DNA of 64,000 nucleotides from Flavivirga eckloniae (GCF_002886045.1 NZ_CP025791.1:3549001-3613000); one strand, 5' to 3'; positions 50,960-60,367 are shown, counted from the stretch's first letter. Notes: a model not told the origin generated them from the sequence alone. Program-made: numbers and translations.

Positions 50960-50971
50960 TGCAGGTAACAA
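50960..50971. repeat. Right flank inverted repeat of the SAS gene
   Basis: TGCAGGTAACAA starts 2 nt after the stop codon and is the exact complement of 49941-49952. It runs straight into the large palindrome at 50973-51083. Confidence 0.7.
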
Positions 50972-50972
50972 T

Positions 50973-51083
50973 GTATAACCGCAATTACGGGCGGATTTGA
51001 CTACGTCCGAATCCACTCGGAATTGCTAAAGTCAGTGCCAAACCGAAAATAAACGCATATTAACCCGTAACTGACGGTTATAC
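50973..51083. repeat. 111-bp attC-like imperfect palindrome
   Basis: GTATAACCG (50973-50981) and CGGTTATAC (51075-51083) are exact complements at the ends. TTACGGG (50985-50991) and CCCGTAA (51064-51070) are exact complements inside, with unequal spacers (3 and 4 nt). Two box pairs, an unpaired base and a variable middle are the layout of integron attC sites. No integrase was seen, and GTTATAC deviates from the GTTRRRY core, so this is a likeness, not a proof. Confidence 0.55.
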
Positions 51084-51107
51084 GAGACCGTTATGGTCAA
51101 TATAATT

Positions 51108-52004
51108 ATGAAAAAAATAGCACTAATTACTCTAATCTCCACAGTATCATTCATGGTCTACTGTCAAAACAATAAGATACAATCAACTTCAATACCCAGA
51201 ATTCAACTTATAGCTCGCCTCAATGCAGAAGACAGTGATACATTGTGGTCAATGGAGCTTGATGGCTCCAATCGACGTCAAATAGCGGATAGCGCGCTTT
51301 TATTCGACGGAGCGACGATTGTACATACGCCTATTCGTTCGCCTAATAACCGTTATGTAGCATTGTCTTTGGATGGTCCCAATGGTTATTTTAGAGGGCT
51401 TTTGGATTTAAAGGAGCAAACGAGTATCAAGATAATTGACGGAGGAGGTGTCCCCCATTTTAATTGGACATCAGATAGTGAAAATCTGATTTTTTACTCC
51501 GATGGAAAGCATTATAACTATAGTGTTTCAGAGCAAAAGTTAACTGAACGCACAACTATTTTTTCTATTGGTTTATTTCTTTTGCCTGGTGATAAAGAGT
51601 TTCTGGCAATGAAATCAGACGGTTTCTGGATTCATGACTTCAATGGCAAGCTTAAAAGAAAAGTGACGTTTAATTTTCCAGAAAATTGGAATATTAAATC
51701 CCCCATTGTATCCATCGACGGCAAACTTGTTTTTTTCAAAACCGACGGTGGACCAAGCATCATGGCACATTGGGCCTCTATAGAAACAGGAGAACTTTTA
51801 GGCAGCGAGAATGCCCGAAAGTTTCTAAAATCACGCGCCAGTCCGATATTCTCTGACAAACCAGACACGCTTTATTACTGGCGTGGAGATACGGTGCGCT
51901 ATTTCAATCTTATAACACGTACATTTGAAGACGTACCATTGCACAGCCCCGCTACCTGGGAGTTTCACTCTTTAGGTTTACGGTCGTTATACAACGTTAA
52001 TTAA
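51108..52004 (+). CDS. Exported TolB/beta-propeller-like protein
   Basis: A 298-residue protein from the ATG at 51108 (MKKIALITLISTVSFMVYCQ); an ATG at 51093 adds five residues before a good signal peptide. A Cys at about 19 could make it a lipoprotein. The rest has repeating beta-propeller-like stretches such as LWSMELDGSNRRQIADSALL, GVPHFNWTSDSENLIFYSDG and DTLYYWRGDTVRYFNLITRT, like TolB/WD40-type domains. Function is unknown. G+C (57 of 120 at 51241-51360) is far above the adjoining SAS gene, as expected for unrelated cassettes placed together. Confidence 0.7.
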   Translation: MKKIALITLISTVSFMVYCQNNKIQSTSIPRIQLIARLNAEDSDTLWSMELDGSNRRQIADSALLFDGATIVHTPIRSPNNRYVALSLDGPNGYFRGLLDLKEQTSIKIIDGGGVPHFNWTSDSENLIFYSDGKHYNYSVSEQKLTERTTIFSIGLFLLPGDKEFLAMKSDGFWIHDFNGKLKRKVTFNFPENWNIKSPIVSIDGKLVFFKTDGGPSIMAHWASIETGELLGSENARKFLKSRASPIFSDKPDTLYYWRGDTVRYFNLITRTFEDVPLHSPATWEFHSLGLRSLYNVN

Positions 52005-52534
52005 TTCTATTTGAAGTATCAATATGGCTAAGCAAGAATCGGAAAGCATTTTCAATACTTTTGAGATTAAAATATAGAGAGTTATCTATGCTGACAACCC
52101 CAGCTCCCGCTAGAATATTTTCTAGTGGCGGTAAAACAGCTAAAAACCCATTAATTTAAAAACACAAAAACCCATACTTTCCGTAAAAGCTTTTTATTAT
52201 ATACTTCCTTTTCACTGTTATTGTCACTAGAAAATATTCTAGCAGGAGACATATTTAGAAACAACGGTGTATATGTGCGTTTAATTGAAGTTGAGTGAAT
52301 AATTTTTTTTGGATAATCTTTCTTGCCTTGCGTACGACAAAACACATATTTTCTGTATCTTTATCTAAGATTTGTGCAATAGGCACGCCATATATAAGAA
52401 ATGACTATTTTTAGCTAACGTTAAGTTGGTTACGTATTTGTTAGCTTCTGATTTTCTTTCGAAAAAACCTCAAACTCAAACGTGCAACATCTCGTACATA
52501 AGCTTGATCCGTCCTGAAGTTTAAACAAATTGAA
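52005..52534. other. 530-bp non-coding spacer in the island
   Basis: No gene is accepted here. It contains copy A of a direct repeat (52101-52218), a 24-bp inverted repeat (52104-52127 with 52225-52248), and AGCTAAC/GTTAGCT (52413-52419 with 52440-52446), another small attC-like pair. The start of the next gene is preceded by a stretch without a clear TAnnTTTG box. Confidence 0.6.
52101..52248. repeat. Repeat copy A with 24-bp inverted repeats
   Basis: The left arm (52104-52127, CTAGAATATTTTCTAG core) matches the complement of the right arm (52225-52248) at 23 of 24 positions. The first 118 bp recur in diverged form at 55798-55912, sharing TAGAATATTTT, CATACTTTC and TTTTTATTATAT blocks in the same order. 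Confidence 0.75.
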
Positions 52535-55500
52535 ATGAAAAAAAATCTACTTTTCCTGTTTTGTATTATTATATGCATAAATAAAATCTACTCTCAAACA
52601 AATTGGGAATTGTTGAACCCTAAACCAACAGCTAATACTGGAAAAGATATTGATTTTGTGACAAATAATATTGGATACATTATTACGTCTAATGAATTAT
52701 TGGAAACGCTGGACGCTGGCAATACTTGGTTAAAAAAACAAAATATATCTAGTGGAAATGATATGAGTTTTTACAATACAACAGGCTATATTGTTGGTAA
52801 TTATGGATACGTGTTAAAATCTATAGATAACGGAACATCCTGGAGTCAAATATCTACAGGTTTTAATAATACATTTAATACTGTTAATATAATTGATGAT
52901 AACAATATTATATTATCGACTTCAAATAGTGTGATAAAAACTGATGATGCCGGAGTAACCTGGGAAAGCTCAAGTATACCTAATGTAAGTGTAGTCAAAA
53001 CTTTTTTCACATCTTTATTGGTAGGACATGCAGCTTGTTTAAATGGAGTTATCCTAAAAACTATTGATGGTGGAGAAACTTGGTACTCAACAAAAGACGA
53101 CAGTAATATCATCCCTTCTAATTATTTTAACATCTACTTCATTAATGAAAACATTGGATTTGCAACAAGAGAACATGATTATATGTATAAAACTACTGAT
53201 GGCGGAGAAACTTGGATAGAAATATCGGGATCAATTGAGGCAATATATGATTTTCATTTTTTAGATGAAAATAATGGATTTGCAACAGGAGATCATGGAG
53301 CTACCTATAAAACAAATGATGGAGGAAGTACATGGAGTCAAATTTTTTTTCAAAGTGGATTTGTATACAATACTTCTATGTATGGAATTTATTTTCAAGA
53401 CAGTAATATTGGTTATGCCACTGGTGCGCGTGGACGTATTATTAAAACTACAGATGGAGGAGATACATGGACACCAGGTTCTGTAACTTATAATGATTTT
53501 AATGGTATTAAAATATTTGATACCGGTGTAGGTTTTGCTAGGTCAGGAAATAATTATTACAAGACTACTGATTTTGGAGATAATTGGTCTTTTATTTCTT
53601 CTACGAACCATTATACATATTGTAGTGGGTTTTATTTTGTTAATGAAAATATTGGTTATTCCATAGGAGGTGGAACGAACAGTATATCTGGAGATGTATT
53701 TAAAACATTAGATGGAGGAGTCACATGGAATCAATTAAATATTTACGTAGACGAAGGGCTAAGTTCTATTTTCTTTATAAATGAAGATATTGGTTTTATT
53801 TCTGGAGGTTTTAACCAAAGAAAAGTTATGAAAACTATTGATGGGGGAATTACATGGAATCAGGTTTCTAATCAAGAATTTGGTCAGATACAATTTGTTA
53901 GTGATTTGATTGGTTATGGTAATCGTATAGGAAACTATTATGGAGCTATGTACAAAACTATAGATGGTGGCAATACATGGAATATAAGTATTGAGTTGGA
54001 AGGTGAAGATATTAATGCATTTCATTTTGTCGATGAGAACAATGGGTATTTTGTCGGTGATCAAGGTTTAATCTATAAAACAAACGACGGCGGAACCAAC
54101 TGGCAAGAATTAGAAATTCCATATGAATGGTATACAAAGGTTAATTTTTATTCAAAAAATATTGGCTATATAGCAGACGAGGATGGAAAACTCTATAAAA
54201 CGGAAAACGGAGGTGTAAATTGGGAATATCTTACTCAACAATATGCTATAAATTCAATTGAACTTATTAACGAGAAAATCTATACAGTAGGTACAAATGG
54301 TAAAATTTACAGAAGTAATGTAGATTATGAAACCATGATTTTGCATATTAATCCTGCTGAAAACCTCACTAATTCAAGTGCTAGTTTAACTGGTAATGTT
54401 GCTTCTAATGGAGAATCTATTTCGAACATTCAATTTGAATATAGCATGGATTACTCGTTCAGTAATATTATTTCTACAATACCTGAAACCGTTGATGCAA
54501 ATGAATCTTTGAATGTTTCTATTGATTTAGTTAACTTAGAGTCAAACACCACATATTACTATAGATTGACAGGAAAACAGAATTCAAATATTAATTCTTC
54601 TAGCCAAATTTTGAGTTTCACAACACTTCCCGATTATGAAATAACAACGAAATATACTTTTAATTTTTCATCCAATACTGCAGAAATTTCGGGTACTGTA
54701 GTTTCCAATGAACATGACATTACAAATGTGGAGTTTCAGTATGGTAAGAGTTCAGATGCTCTTAGTGGTACTTTAAGTGGAACACCAACATCTGTATTAG
54801 AAAATACAACAGAAAATGTTACTGCAAGTTTAATTAATTTAGAACCTGAAACGCAATACTTTTATAGAATAAAGGCAACACACCAAGGAGAAGATATTTA
54901 TGGTGATATTCAGTCTTTTACAACTTATCCAGAATACGATATAAATCTTTATGGACCAAGTATTAATGGAACAGATGTTACATTATCAGCATATTTGACT
55001 TCTCATAATCAAGATATAACAGATATCGTGTTTGAATACGGAACTATTGATTACAGAAACAATATTTCAACCAATCCTTCTCGAGTCAACGCTAACAGTA
55101 CAAACTATGTTAGTACAACAATAACTAACTTAGATGTAAATTCAAATTACTTTTTTAGATTAAAAGCTATTCATAATGGAGAAACTATTTATAGCAAAGA
55201 AGGAATTTTTAATTTTTCAGGAGATATTATAATGGTTAGCGGAACAATAGAAGAAACTCAAACAAATTCTTTAGAATTTAAAGGATTAATTAATAGCTAT
55301 GGAGCTTATTTAACAGATATTCATTTCGAATATGGGGTTACAGACAGTTTTGGTTCATCAATAGCAGGAACGCCAAATTTTGCTTATGATTATAATACTA
55401 ACTTGATAACTAGTTTAATCAACAACCCGTTGCCAAATCAAACTTATTACTACAGACTAGTTGCCACTAATAATGGGAATATAGTTTATTCAGATACTTA

Positions 55501-55786
55501 TCAATATACAACAGGTACATTGAGCCTTACAGATTTTGATTTAGAAAAAGAAATATCAATATATCCAAACCCAACAACTGATTTTGTGAACATTAAATCT
55601 AATGTTTCTGAAAAAGCTAAGTCCGTTGAATTTTATAATGCTTTAGGTAAACGTATTTATTATGAGAATGTTTTTAATATTTCTGATATAAAAATTAATG
55701 TATCTAACTTCAGAAAAGGGCTATACTTCATAAAAGTAAATTTTGAAAGTACGAAAGTAGTATCATCAAAATTAATATTGAATTAA
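52535..55786 (+). CDS. Large T9SS protein with YCF48-like and FN3-like repeats
   Basis: A 1,083-residue exported surface protein. The signal peptide ends at about residue 20 (KIYSQ). Residues about 30-600 hold about 13 beta-propeller-type units, each with a KTxDGGxTW motif (KTIDGGETWYS, KTTDGGETWIE, KTNDGGSTWSQ and others), as in YCF48/BNR proteins. Four FN3-like units follow to about 1000, each with TTYYYRL or a relative. The type IX type A sorting domain closes it (ISIYPNPTTDFVNIKS, FRKGLYFIKV). It may bind glycans or other cells. It lies between two diverged copies of a repeat. Confidence 0.88.
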   Translation: MKKNLLFLFCIIICINKIYSQTNWELLNPKPTANTGKDIDFVTNNIGYIITSNELLETLDAGNTWLKKQNISSGNDMSFYNTTGYIVGNYGYVLKSIDNGTSWSQISTGFNNTFNTVNIIDDNNIILSTSNSVIKTDDAGVTWESSSIPNVSVVKTFFTSLLVGHAACLNGVILKTIDGGETWYSTKDDSNIIPSNYFNIYFINENIGFATREHDYMYKTTDGGETWIEISGSIEAIYDFHFLDENNGFATGDHGATYKTNDGGSTWSQIFFQSGFVYNTSMYGIYFQDSNIGYATGARGRIIKTTDGGDTWTPGSVTYNDFNGIKIFDTGVGFARSGNNYYKTTDFGDNWSFISSTNHYTYCSGFYFVNENIGYSIGGGTNSISGDVFKTLDGGVTWNQLNIYVDEGLSSIFFINEDIGFISGGFNQRKVMKTIDGGITWNQVSNQEFGQIQFVSDLIGYGNRIGNYYGAMYKTIDGGNTWNISIELEGEDINAFHFVDENNGYFVGDQGLIYKTNDGGTNWQELEIPYEWYTKVNFYSKNIGYIADEDGKLYKTENGGVNWEYLTQQYAINSIELINEKIYTVGTNGKIYRSNVDYETMILHINPAENLTNSSASLTGNVASNGESISNIQFEYSMDYSFSNIISTIPETVDANESLNVSIDLVNLESNTTYYYRLTGKQNSNINSSSQILSFTTLPDYEITTKYTFNFSSNTAEISGTVVSNEHDITNVEFQYGKSSDALSGTLSGTPTSVLENTTENVTASLINLEPETQYFYRIKATHQGEDIYGDIQSFTTYPEYDINLYGPSINGTDVTLSAYLTSHNQDITDIVFEYGTIDYRNNISTNPSRVNANSTNYVSTTITNLDVNSNYFFRLKAIHNGETIYSKEGIFNFSGDIIMVSGTIEETQTNSLEFKGLINSYGAYLTDIHFEYGVTDSFGSSIAGTPNFAYDYNTNLITSLINNPLPNQTYYYRLVATNNGNIVYSDTYQYTTGTLSLTDFDLEKEISIYPNPTTDFVNIKSNVSEKAKSVEFYNALGKRIYYENVFNISDIKINVSNFRKGLYFIKVNFESTKVVSSKLILN

Positions 55787-55797
55787 AAACACGATTA

Positions 55798-55912
55798 TCA
55801 CCTCTGTTAGAATATTTTTTATCAAGGGCAAAATAGCTAAACATACATTGCTTTGAAAAGGCAAAAGTTCATACTTTCTGTAAAAACTTTTTTATTATAT
55901 TCTTTCTATTCG
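55798..55912. repeat. Repeat copy B, direct copy of 52101-52218
   Basis: The order of blocks TTAGAATATTTTTTATC, CAAAATAGCTAAA, CATACTTTCTGTAAAAAC and TTTTTATTATATTC follows copy A with many substitutions. It lies 11 nt after the stop of the large T9SS gene, so that gene is bracketed by direct repeats about 3.7 kb apart. The right-hand inverted arm of copy A is not kept here. Confidence 0.65.
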
Positions 55913-56025
55913 GAGAAGTTTGTGCTGGAACTGACGAAGGTAATGATACAATAAGGGTAAGAATCGCAGAACATTTGGAATTAAATGATGATTGTCCCAA
56001 TAGCCTTGATTAATGTATCTAATCT

Positions 56026-56376
56026 TTACTCAGCATGCAACCAAGCCTTTTTCTCAAGCAACGTCTCTTCAGATTCAACATGGTCTTCATCAGGCACACA
56101 ACAATCTACTGGACAAACCGAAGCACACTGGGGCTCTTCATGAAACCCTTTACACTCTGTACATTTTTCTGGAACGATATAATAAAATTCATCAGATATC
56201 GGGTCGTTCATTTCATCGGCATCAGCTTCGTCTCCATTTGGAAGTGTAACGCTACCGCTTAAGGCAGTTTCATCTGCATAAGCCCATTCCTGATCTGGTT
56301 CATAAATTGCATTGTTGGGACATTCTACGATGCAGGCATCACAATTAATACACTCATCTGTTATAATAATAGCCAT
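56026..56376 (-). CDS. 2[4Fe-4S] ferredoxin (Alvin type)
   Basis: A 116-residue dicluster ferredoxin. The first cluster motif is CINCDACIVECPNNAIY. The second is CTECKGFHEEPQCASVCPVD, with eight residues between its second and third cysteines, the insertion typical of the Allochromatium type with a very low potential. The 30 acidic residues between the motifs and the C-terminal tail are as expected. It lies divergent from korAB and, with PFOR across the island, is the obvious electron carrier of the cluster. Confidence 0.93.
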   Translation of the reverse strand: MAIIITDECINCDACIVECPNNAIYEPDQEWAYADETALSGSVTLPNGDEADADEMNDPISDEFYYIVPEKCTECKGFHEEPQCASVCPVDCCVPDEDHVESEETLLEKKAWLHAE

Positions 56377-56534
56377 AATTAAACATTTAAGAAAATAATA
56401 TTTGTAAATTTAAATTAGTTTTTAGAGCTTTAAGTGATAAAAATCATATTAAGAACCTTAAAAAGAAATTATATTTCGTATCTAATATACGCTTTTAGCT
56501 TAAATTTTGCTAATTCTAAATCATTAAATATCAC

Positions 56535-58397
56535 ATGGCTACAACACAATCAAACACACAGCATGAAGTTCTCGAAGCTGTAATTATTAGGTTCGTGGGA
56601 GATTCTGGAGACGGTATGCAACTAACAGGAACACAGTTTTCTGACACCTCTGCAATGTTTGGTAACGACATAGCCACATTTCCCAATTATCCGGCAGAAA
56701 TAAGAGCGCCACAAGGTAGTTTGTATGGGGTTTCGGGTTTTCAGGTACATATTGGAAGTGTTGAAATTAGTACGCCTGGTGATGAGGTAGACTTATTGGT
56801 AGCGATGAACCCTGCAGGGTTAAAAACAAACCTGCATGCAGTAAAACCTGGCCATACTATTATTGTAGACACAGATGCCTTTACAAAGAAGAATTTAGAA
56901 AAAGCACAATACGATTCTAATCCCTTAGAAGATAATAGCCTTGAGAATTATCGGGTTATTGAGGTTTCTATGACGTCGTTAACTAAAGAAACATTAAAGG
57001 ACGTTCAAGGGTTGGATAATAAGAGTATTACCAGAAGTAAAAACATGTTTGCTTTAGGTATGGTGTATTGGATGTATGATCGCTCACCCGATTATACCAT
57101 AGACTTTTTTAACAAAAAGTTTAAATCGAAACCAGAAATTATTGAAGCCAATACAAAGGTATTGAATGCCGGTTTTTATTTTGCTGAAACTTTAGAACTC
57201 ATCCCAAATGCTTATTCCATATCACCAGCAAAAATGCCTGCAGGAACTTATAGGATTATTATGGGGAATACGGCAACTGCCTGGGGATTCTTAGCTGCGG
57301 CTGAAAAAGCTGGTTTGGAGCTGTTCTTGGGATCGTATCCTATTACACCAGCTTCCGATATTCTTCATGAATTGGTTAAACATAAACATTTTGGTGTAAA
57401 AGCACTTCAAGCGGAAGATGAAATTGCAGGTATTACCTCTGCGATAGGCGCTTCTTTTGCTGGAGATTTAGCCATTACTACAACATCAGGACCAGGCTTG
57501 GCTTTAAAAGGAGAAGCCCTTGGTTTAGCGATGATGATAGAATTACCCTTAGTAGTTGTTAATGTGCAACGTGGCGGTCCCTCTACAGGGCTACCCACAA
57601 AAACAGAACAATCGGATTTACTACAGTCTATGTACGGTAGAAATGGTGAGAGTCCTGTTATAGTTATTGCAGCAAGCACACCCGCTAACTGTTTTAATTT
57701 TGCGTATCAGGCAGCTAAAATGACTTTAGAGCATATGACGCCTGTTGTTTTATTAACAGATGGCTATATAGCAAATGGCTCGGCACCTTGGAAAATACAG
57801 TCTGCTAAAGACATGTCAGAAATAAAGAACAATATCGTTTCAGAATACCATGAAAATTGGCATCCTTATGATAGAGATAAGGAAACACTCGCTCGTAATT
57901 GGGCCATTCCGGGAACGCCTCAATTTGAACATAGGGTAGGTGGCTTAGAAAAAGATAGGATTTCAGGTAATGTTTCTTATGTTCCCGAAAACCATGAATA
58001 CATGACCAAAATTCGGGCTGAAAAAATTAAACGGGTGCAAAATTACATCCCAGATCTAACTACAGAATTTGAAGAAGAAGGCGATTTATTGGTTGTAGGT
58101 TGGGGAGGTACTTACGGTTCGTTGCATACGGCTGTTAAGAAGTTGAATGAAGAAGAAGGTTTTAGCAACATAGGCTTGGCCCATTTTAATTATATTAATC
58201 CCTTACCTAAAAATACAGAAGACGTTTTTAGTAAATTCAAAAAGATCGTTGTTTGCGAATTAAATAACGGACAGTTTGCTAAAATTTTAAAAATCAATTT
58301 TAATAATTTAAATTTATTAGAATATAATAAGGTACAAGGACTTCCTTTCGGAAATGGAGAGTTGGCAGAAAAATTTAAACAATTATTAGTAAAATAA
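56535..58397 (+). CDS. korA: 2-oxoacid:ferredoxin oxidoreductase alpha (gamma-alpha fusion)
   Basis: The larger subunit of a two-subunit 2-oxoacid:ferredoxin oxidoreductase, most likely for 2-oxoglutarate. Of its 620 residues the first ~190 are the gamma domain (IIRFVGDSGDGMQLTGTQFS, IRAPQGSLYGVSGFQVHIGS). The alpha domain follows with SYPITPASDILHELVKHKHF, QAEDEIAGITSAIGASFAGD, TTTSGPGLALKGEALGLAMM and VNVQRGGPSTGLPTKTEQSD. The beta gene is 7 nt downstream. Substrate preference cannot be read safely; branched-chain or pyruvate activity is possible. Confidence 0.92.
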   Translation: MATTQSNTQHEVLEAVIIRFVGDSGDGMQLTGTQFSDTSAMFGNDIATFPNYPAEIRAPQGSLYGVSGFQVHIGSVEISTPGDEVDLLVAMNPAGLKTNLHAVKPGHTIIVDTDAFTKKNLEKAQYDSNPLEDNSLENYRVIEVSMTSLTKETLKDVQGLDNKSITRSKNMFALGMVYWMYDRSPDYTIDFFNKKFKSKPEIIEANTKVLNAGFYFAETLELIPNAYSISPAKMPAGTYRIIMGNTATAWGFLAAAEKAGLELFLGSYPITPASDILHELVKHKHFGVKALQAEDEIAGITSAIGASFAGDLAITTTSGPGLALKGEALGLAMMIELPLVVVNVQRGGPSTGLPTKTEQSDLLQSMYGRNGESPVIVIAASTPANCFNFAYQAAKMTLEHMTPVVLLTDGYIANGSAPWKIQSAKDMSEIKNNIVSEYHENWHPYDRDKETLARNWAIPGTPQFEHRVGGLEKDRISGNVSYVPENHEYMTKIRAEKIKRVQNYIPDLTTEFEEEGDLLVVGWGGTYGSLHTAVKKLNEEEGFSNIGLAHFNYINPLPKNTEDVFSKFKKIVVCELNNGQFAKILKINFNNLNLLEYNKVQGLPFGNGELAEKFKQLLVK

Positions 58398-58404
58398 GTA
58401 AGTT

Positions 58405-59415
58405 ATGGAAACAGCTGCAAAAAAATACACTTTTAAAGACTTTGCTAGTGATCAGGAAGTAAGATGGTGTCCGGGTTGCGACGACTACGTTATTTTACGG
58501 GCCATGCAAAAAGCTCTTCCAGACATGGACGTTAAAAAAGAAGATGTCGTATTTATTTCTGGTATAGGCTGCTCCTCACGATTCCCTTATTATATGGATT
58601 CTTATGGCATGCATAGTATACACGGTCGTGCTCCTGCCATTGCTACAGGTGTTAAAATAGCAAATCCAGACTTAAGTGTGTGGGTTATTACCGGAGATGG
58701 CGATTCTATGGCTATTGGAGGTAATCATTTTATCCATGTACTACGCCGAAATGTCGATTTAAATATTATCCTTTTCAATAATGAGATTTACGGTTTAACA
58801 AAAGGGCAATTTTCACCAACCTCGCTTGTTGGTCAGAAAACAAAATCATCCCCTTACGGAAATACACAGCCCCCTTTTTCTCCCGGTGAATTAGCCATTG
58901 GCGCACAAGCCCGATTTTTTGCCAGAATAGGAGGAAATACTCCTAAAGAAATGACAGACCTTTTTATAGAAGCCGAAAAGTTTAAAGGGACGTCTTTAAT
59001 AGAAGTATTACAAAATTGTCCTATCTTTAATGATGGTTGTTTTACAGAATATACAGATAAGAAAGTAAGGGAGGACAAACAACTATATGTTAGACATGGC
59101 GAGCCGATGATTTTCGGAAAAGAAAAAAACAAAGGTTTAGTCTTAAACGGTTTAAAGTTGGAAGTCGTTACCATAGGCGAAAACGGAATAACAGAAAAAG
59201 ATATATTAATTCATAATGCCAAAGAACAAGACCCAACATTGCATCAAATGCTAGTTAGGTTACGTTACCCTTTAGTAACTGGTATTATTAGGAGCTACGA
59301 AGATGTCACTTTAGAAGAAAGAATCGATGTCTTAACTGCCGAAGTAAAGAGCAAATCTAAATTTAATAAAACAGACGATCTGTTTTTCTCGGGAGATATT
59401 TATCAGGTGTTTTAA
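58405..59415 (+). CDS. korB: 2-oxoacid:ferredoxin oxidoreductase beta subunit
   Basis: The TPP- and Fe-S-binding partner of korA, 336 residues. Marks are RWCPGCDDYVILRAMQKALP, IGCSSRFPYYMDSYGMHSIH, the TPP-binding GDGDSMAIGGNHFIHVLRRN with NNEIYGLTKGQFSPTS, and CPIFNDGCFTEYTD near the end. The cluster cysteines (CPGC, C in IGCSS, and a later C) are present. nuoA starts 17 nt later on the same strand, so korAB and nuo probably form one transcript. Confidence 0.94.
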   Translation: METAAKKYTFKDFASDQEVRWCPGCDDYVILRAMQKALPDMDVKKEDVVFISGIGCSSRFPYYMDSYGMHSIHGRAPAIATGVKIANPDLSVWVITGDGDSMAIGGNHFIHVLRRNVDLNIILFNNEIYGLTKGQFSPTSLVGQKTKSSPYGNTQPPFSPGELAIGAQARFFARIGGNTPKEMTDLFIEAEKFKGTSLIEVLQNCPIFNDGCFTEYTDKKVREDKQLYVRHGEPMIFGKEKNKGLVLNGLKLEVVTIGENGITEKDILIHNAKEQDPTLHQMLVRLRYPLVTGIIRSYEDVTLEERIDVLTAEVKSKSKFNKTDDLFFSGDIYQVF

Positions 59416-59432
59416 TTTAAAACATAACATAA

Positions 59433-59783
59433 ATGGGCTCAGAAGCCATCATTGTATTTTTAATTGCGGGCATTGTTTTGGTCGCAGGGGCAAACTTTTT
59501 GTCTAATTTAATATCGCCAAAATCAGATAATCCGCAAAAACGAGAGCCATACGAAAGTGGTATGGTAACCAAAGGCCCAACATGGGTTCAGTTTAAAGTG
59601 GGCTATTATTTGTTTGCCATTCTTTTCTTAATTTTTGATGTTGAGGTTGCATTTTTAGTTCCCTGGGCGGTTGTTTTTAAAGATATTGGATTTGTTGCTT
59701 TAATAGAAATAGTCATATTTCTGTTCATCCTAGGATTAGGATTGTTGTATGCATGGAAGAAAGGAGCGTTAAAATGGGAGTAG
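59433..59783 (+). CDS. nuoA: Complex I subunit NuoA
   Basis: A membrane subunit of NADH:quinone oxidoreductase-type complex I, 116 residues with three helices. The conserved loop [20 protein letters not shown], then [20 protein letters not shown] with the family's Asp-Glu pair in the second helix, identify it. It overlaps nuoB by 10 nt. It begins 17 nt after korB, an unusual direct junction of 2-oxoacid oxidoreductase and complex I genes. Confidence 0.95.
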   Translation: MGSEAIIVFLIAGIVLVAGANFLSNLISPKSDNPQKREPYESGMVTKGPTWVQFKVGYYLFAILFLIFDVEVAFLVPWAVVFKDIGFVALIEIVIFLFILGLGLLYAWKKGALKWE

Positions 59784-60367
59784 ACGATAAAAAAAGATAT
59801 ATCTCTGAGGTTCAAGATAGAGACCATAAATTTCCGAAAGATTTTCCGGGAAAAGTTATTCCTGCCGGAAATGGAGCTAACATGATCGTTACCTCGTTAG
59901 ACCAAATCATTAACTGGGGACGAGCAAACTCGCTTTGGTCGCTTTATTTTGGTACCAGTTGCTGTGCTATTGAAATGATGCAAACAGGGGCTGCCCGGCA
60001 TGATTATTCCCGATTTGGTTTTGAAGTGGCTCGCCCTTCGCCCCGTCAGGCAGATTTAATCATTATAGCAGGAACTATAGTTAATAAAATGGCGCCTGTA
60101 TTGAGGCGTTTATACGACCAGATGGCAGAGCCAAAGTATGTTATAGCCATGGGAGCATGTGCTATTTCTGGCGGACCGTTTTTTTATAATACGTATTCCG
60201 TGGTAAAAGGAGCAGACCATGTTATTCCTGTAGATGTTTACGTTCCGGGGTGTCCGCCACGTCCTGAAGCCTTGCTGGAGGGTATGCTGATGCTTCAAGA
60301 TAAAATTAGAACCGAAAGTTTAAAAAACAAAGAAAACCCGATTGAAGGATTTGATGAAGGACTTTAA
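59774..60367 (+). CDS. nuoB: Complex I subunit NuoB
   Basis: Carries the N2 [4Fe-4S] cluster next to the quinone site. Marks are [15 protein letters not shown] (with the vicinal cysteines), the quinone-side block [20 protein letters not shown] and [17 protein letters not shown] start it at the ATG at 59774 ([12 protein letters not shown]), 197 residues, which overlaps nuoA by 10 nt. The ATG at 59753 would add seven residues read from nuoA. A 187-nt gap with a repeat separates it from nuoC. Confidence 0.95.
   Translation: MGVDDKKRYISEVQDRDHKFPKDFPGKVIPAGNGANMIVTSLDQIINWGRANSLWSLYFGTSCCAIEMMQTGAARHDYSRFGFEVARPSPRQADLIIIAGTIVNKMAPVLRRLYDQMAEPKYVIAMGACAISGGPFFYNTYSVVKGADHVIPVDVYVPGCPPRPEALLEGMLMLQDKIRTESLKNKENPIEGFDEGL

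Noticed and set aside
52151-52345. A 64-codon minus-strand open frame in the island spacer
   Set aside because: It is read through the inverted-repeat arm and repeat copy A, starts at a poor site and has no protein-like features; it is a by-product of the repeat.
53759-54064. A 101-codon minus-strand open frame opposite the large T9SS gene
   Set aside because: A shadow of the repetitive beta-propeller coding sequence; no start context or promoter.
49687-56025. A complete integrative element or prophage between nifJ and the ferredoxin
   Set aside because: No integrase, transposase, structural phage gene or tRNA attachment site is present; only repeats and unrelated cargo genes are seen.
56471-56491. 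CGTAT/ATACG inverted repeat upstream of korA as an operator
   Set aside because: Only five base pairs in a very AT-rich region; too weak to claim.
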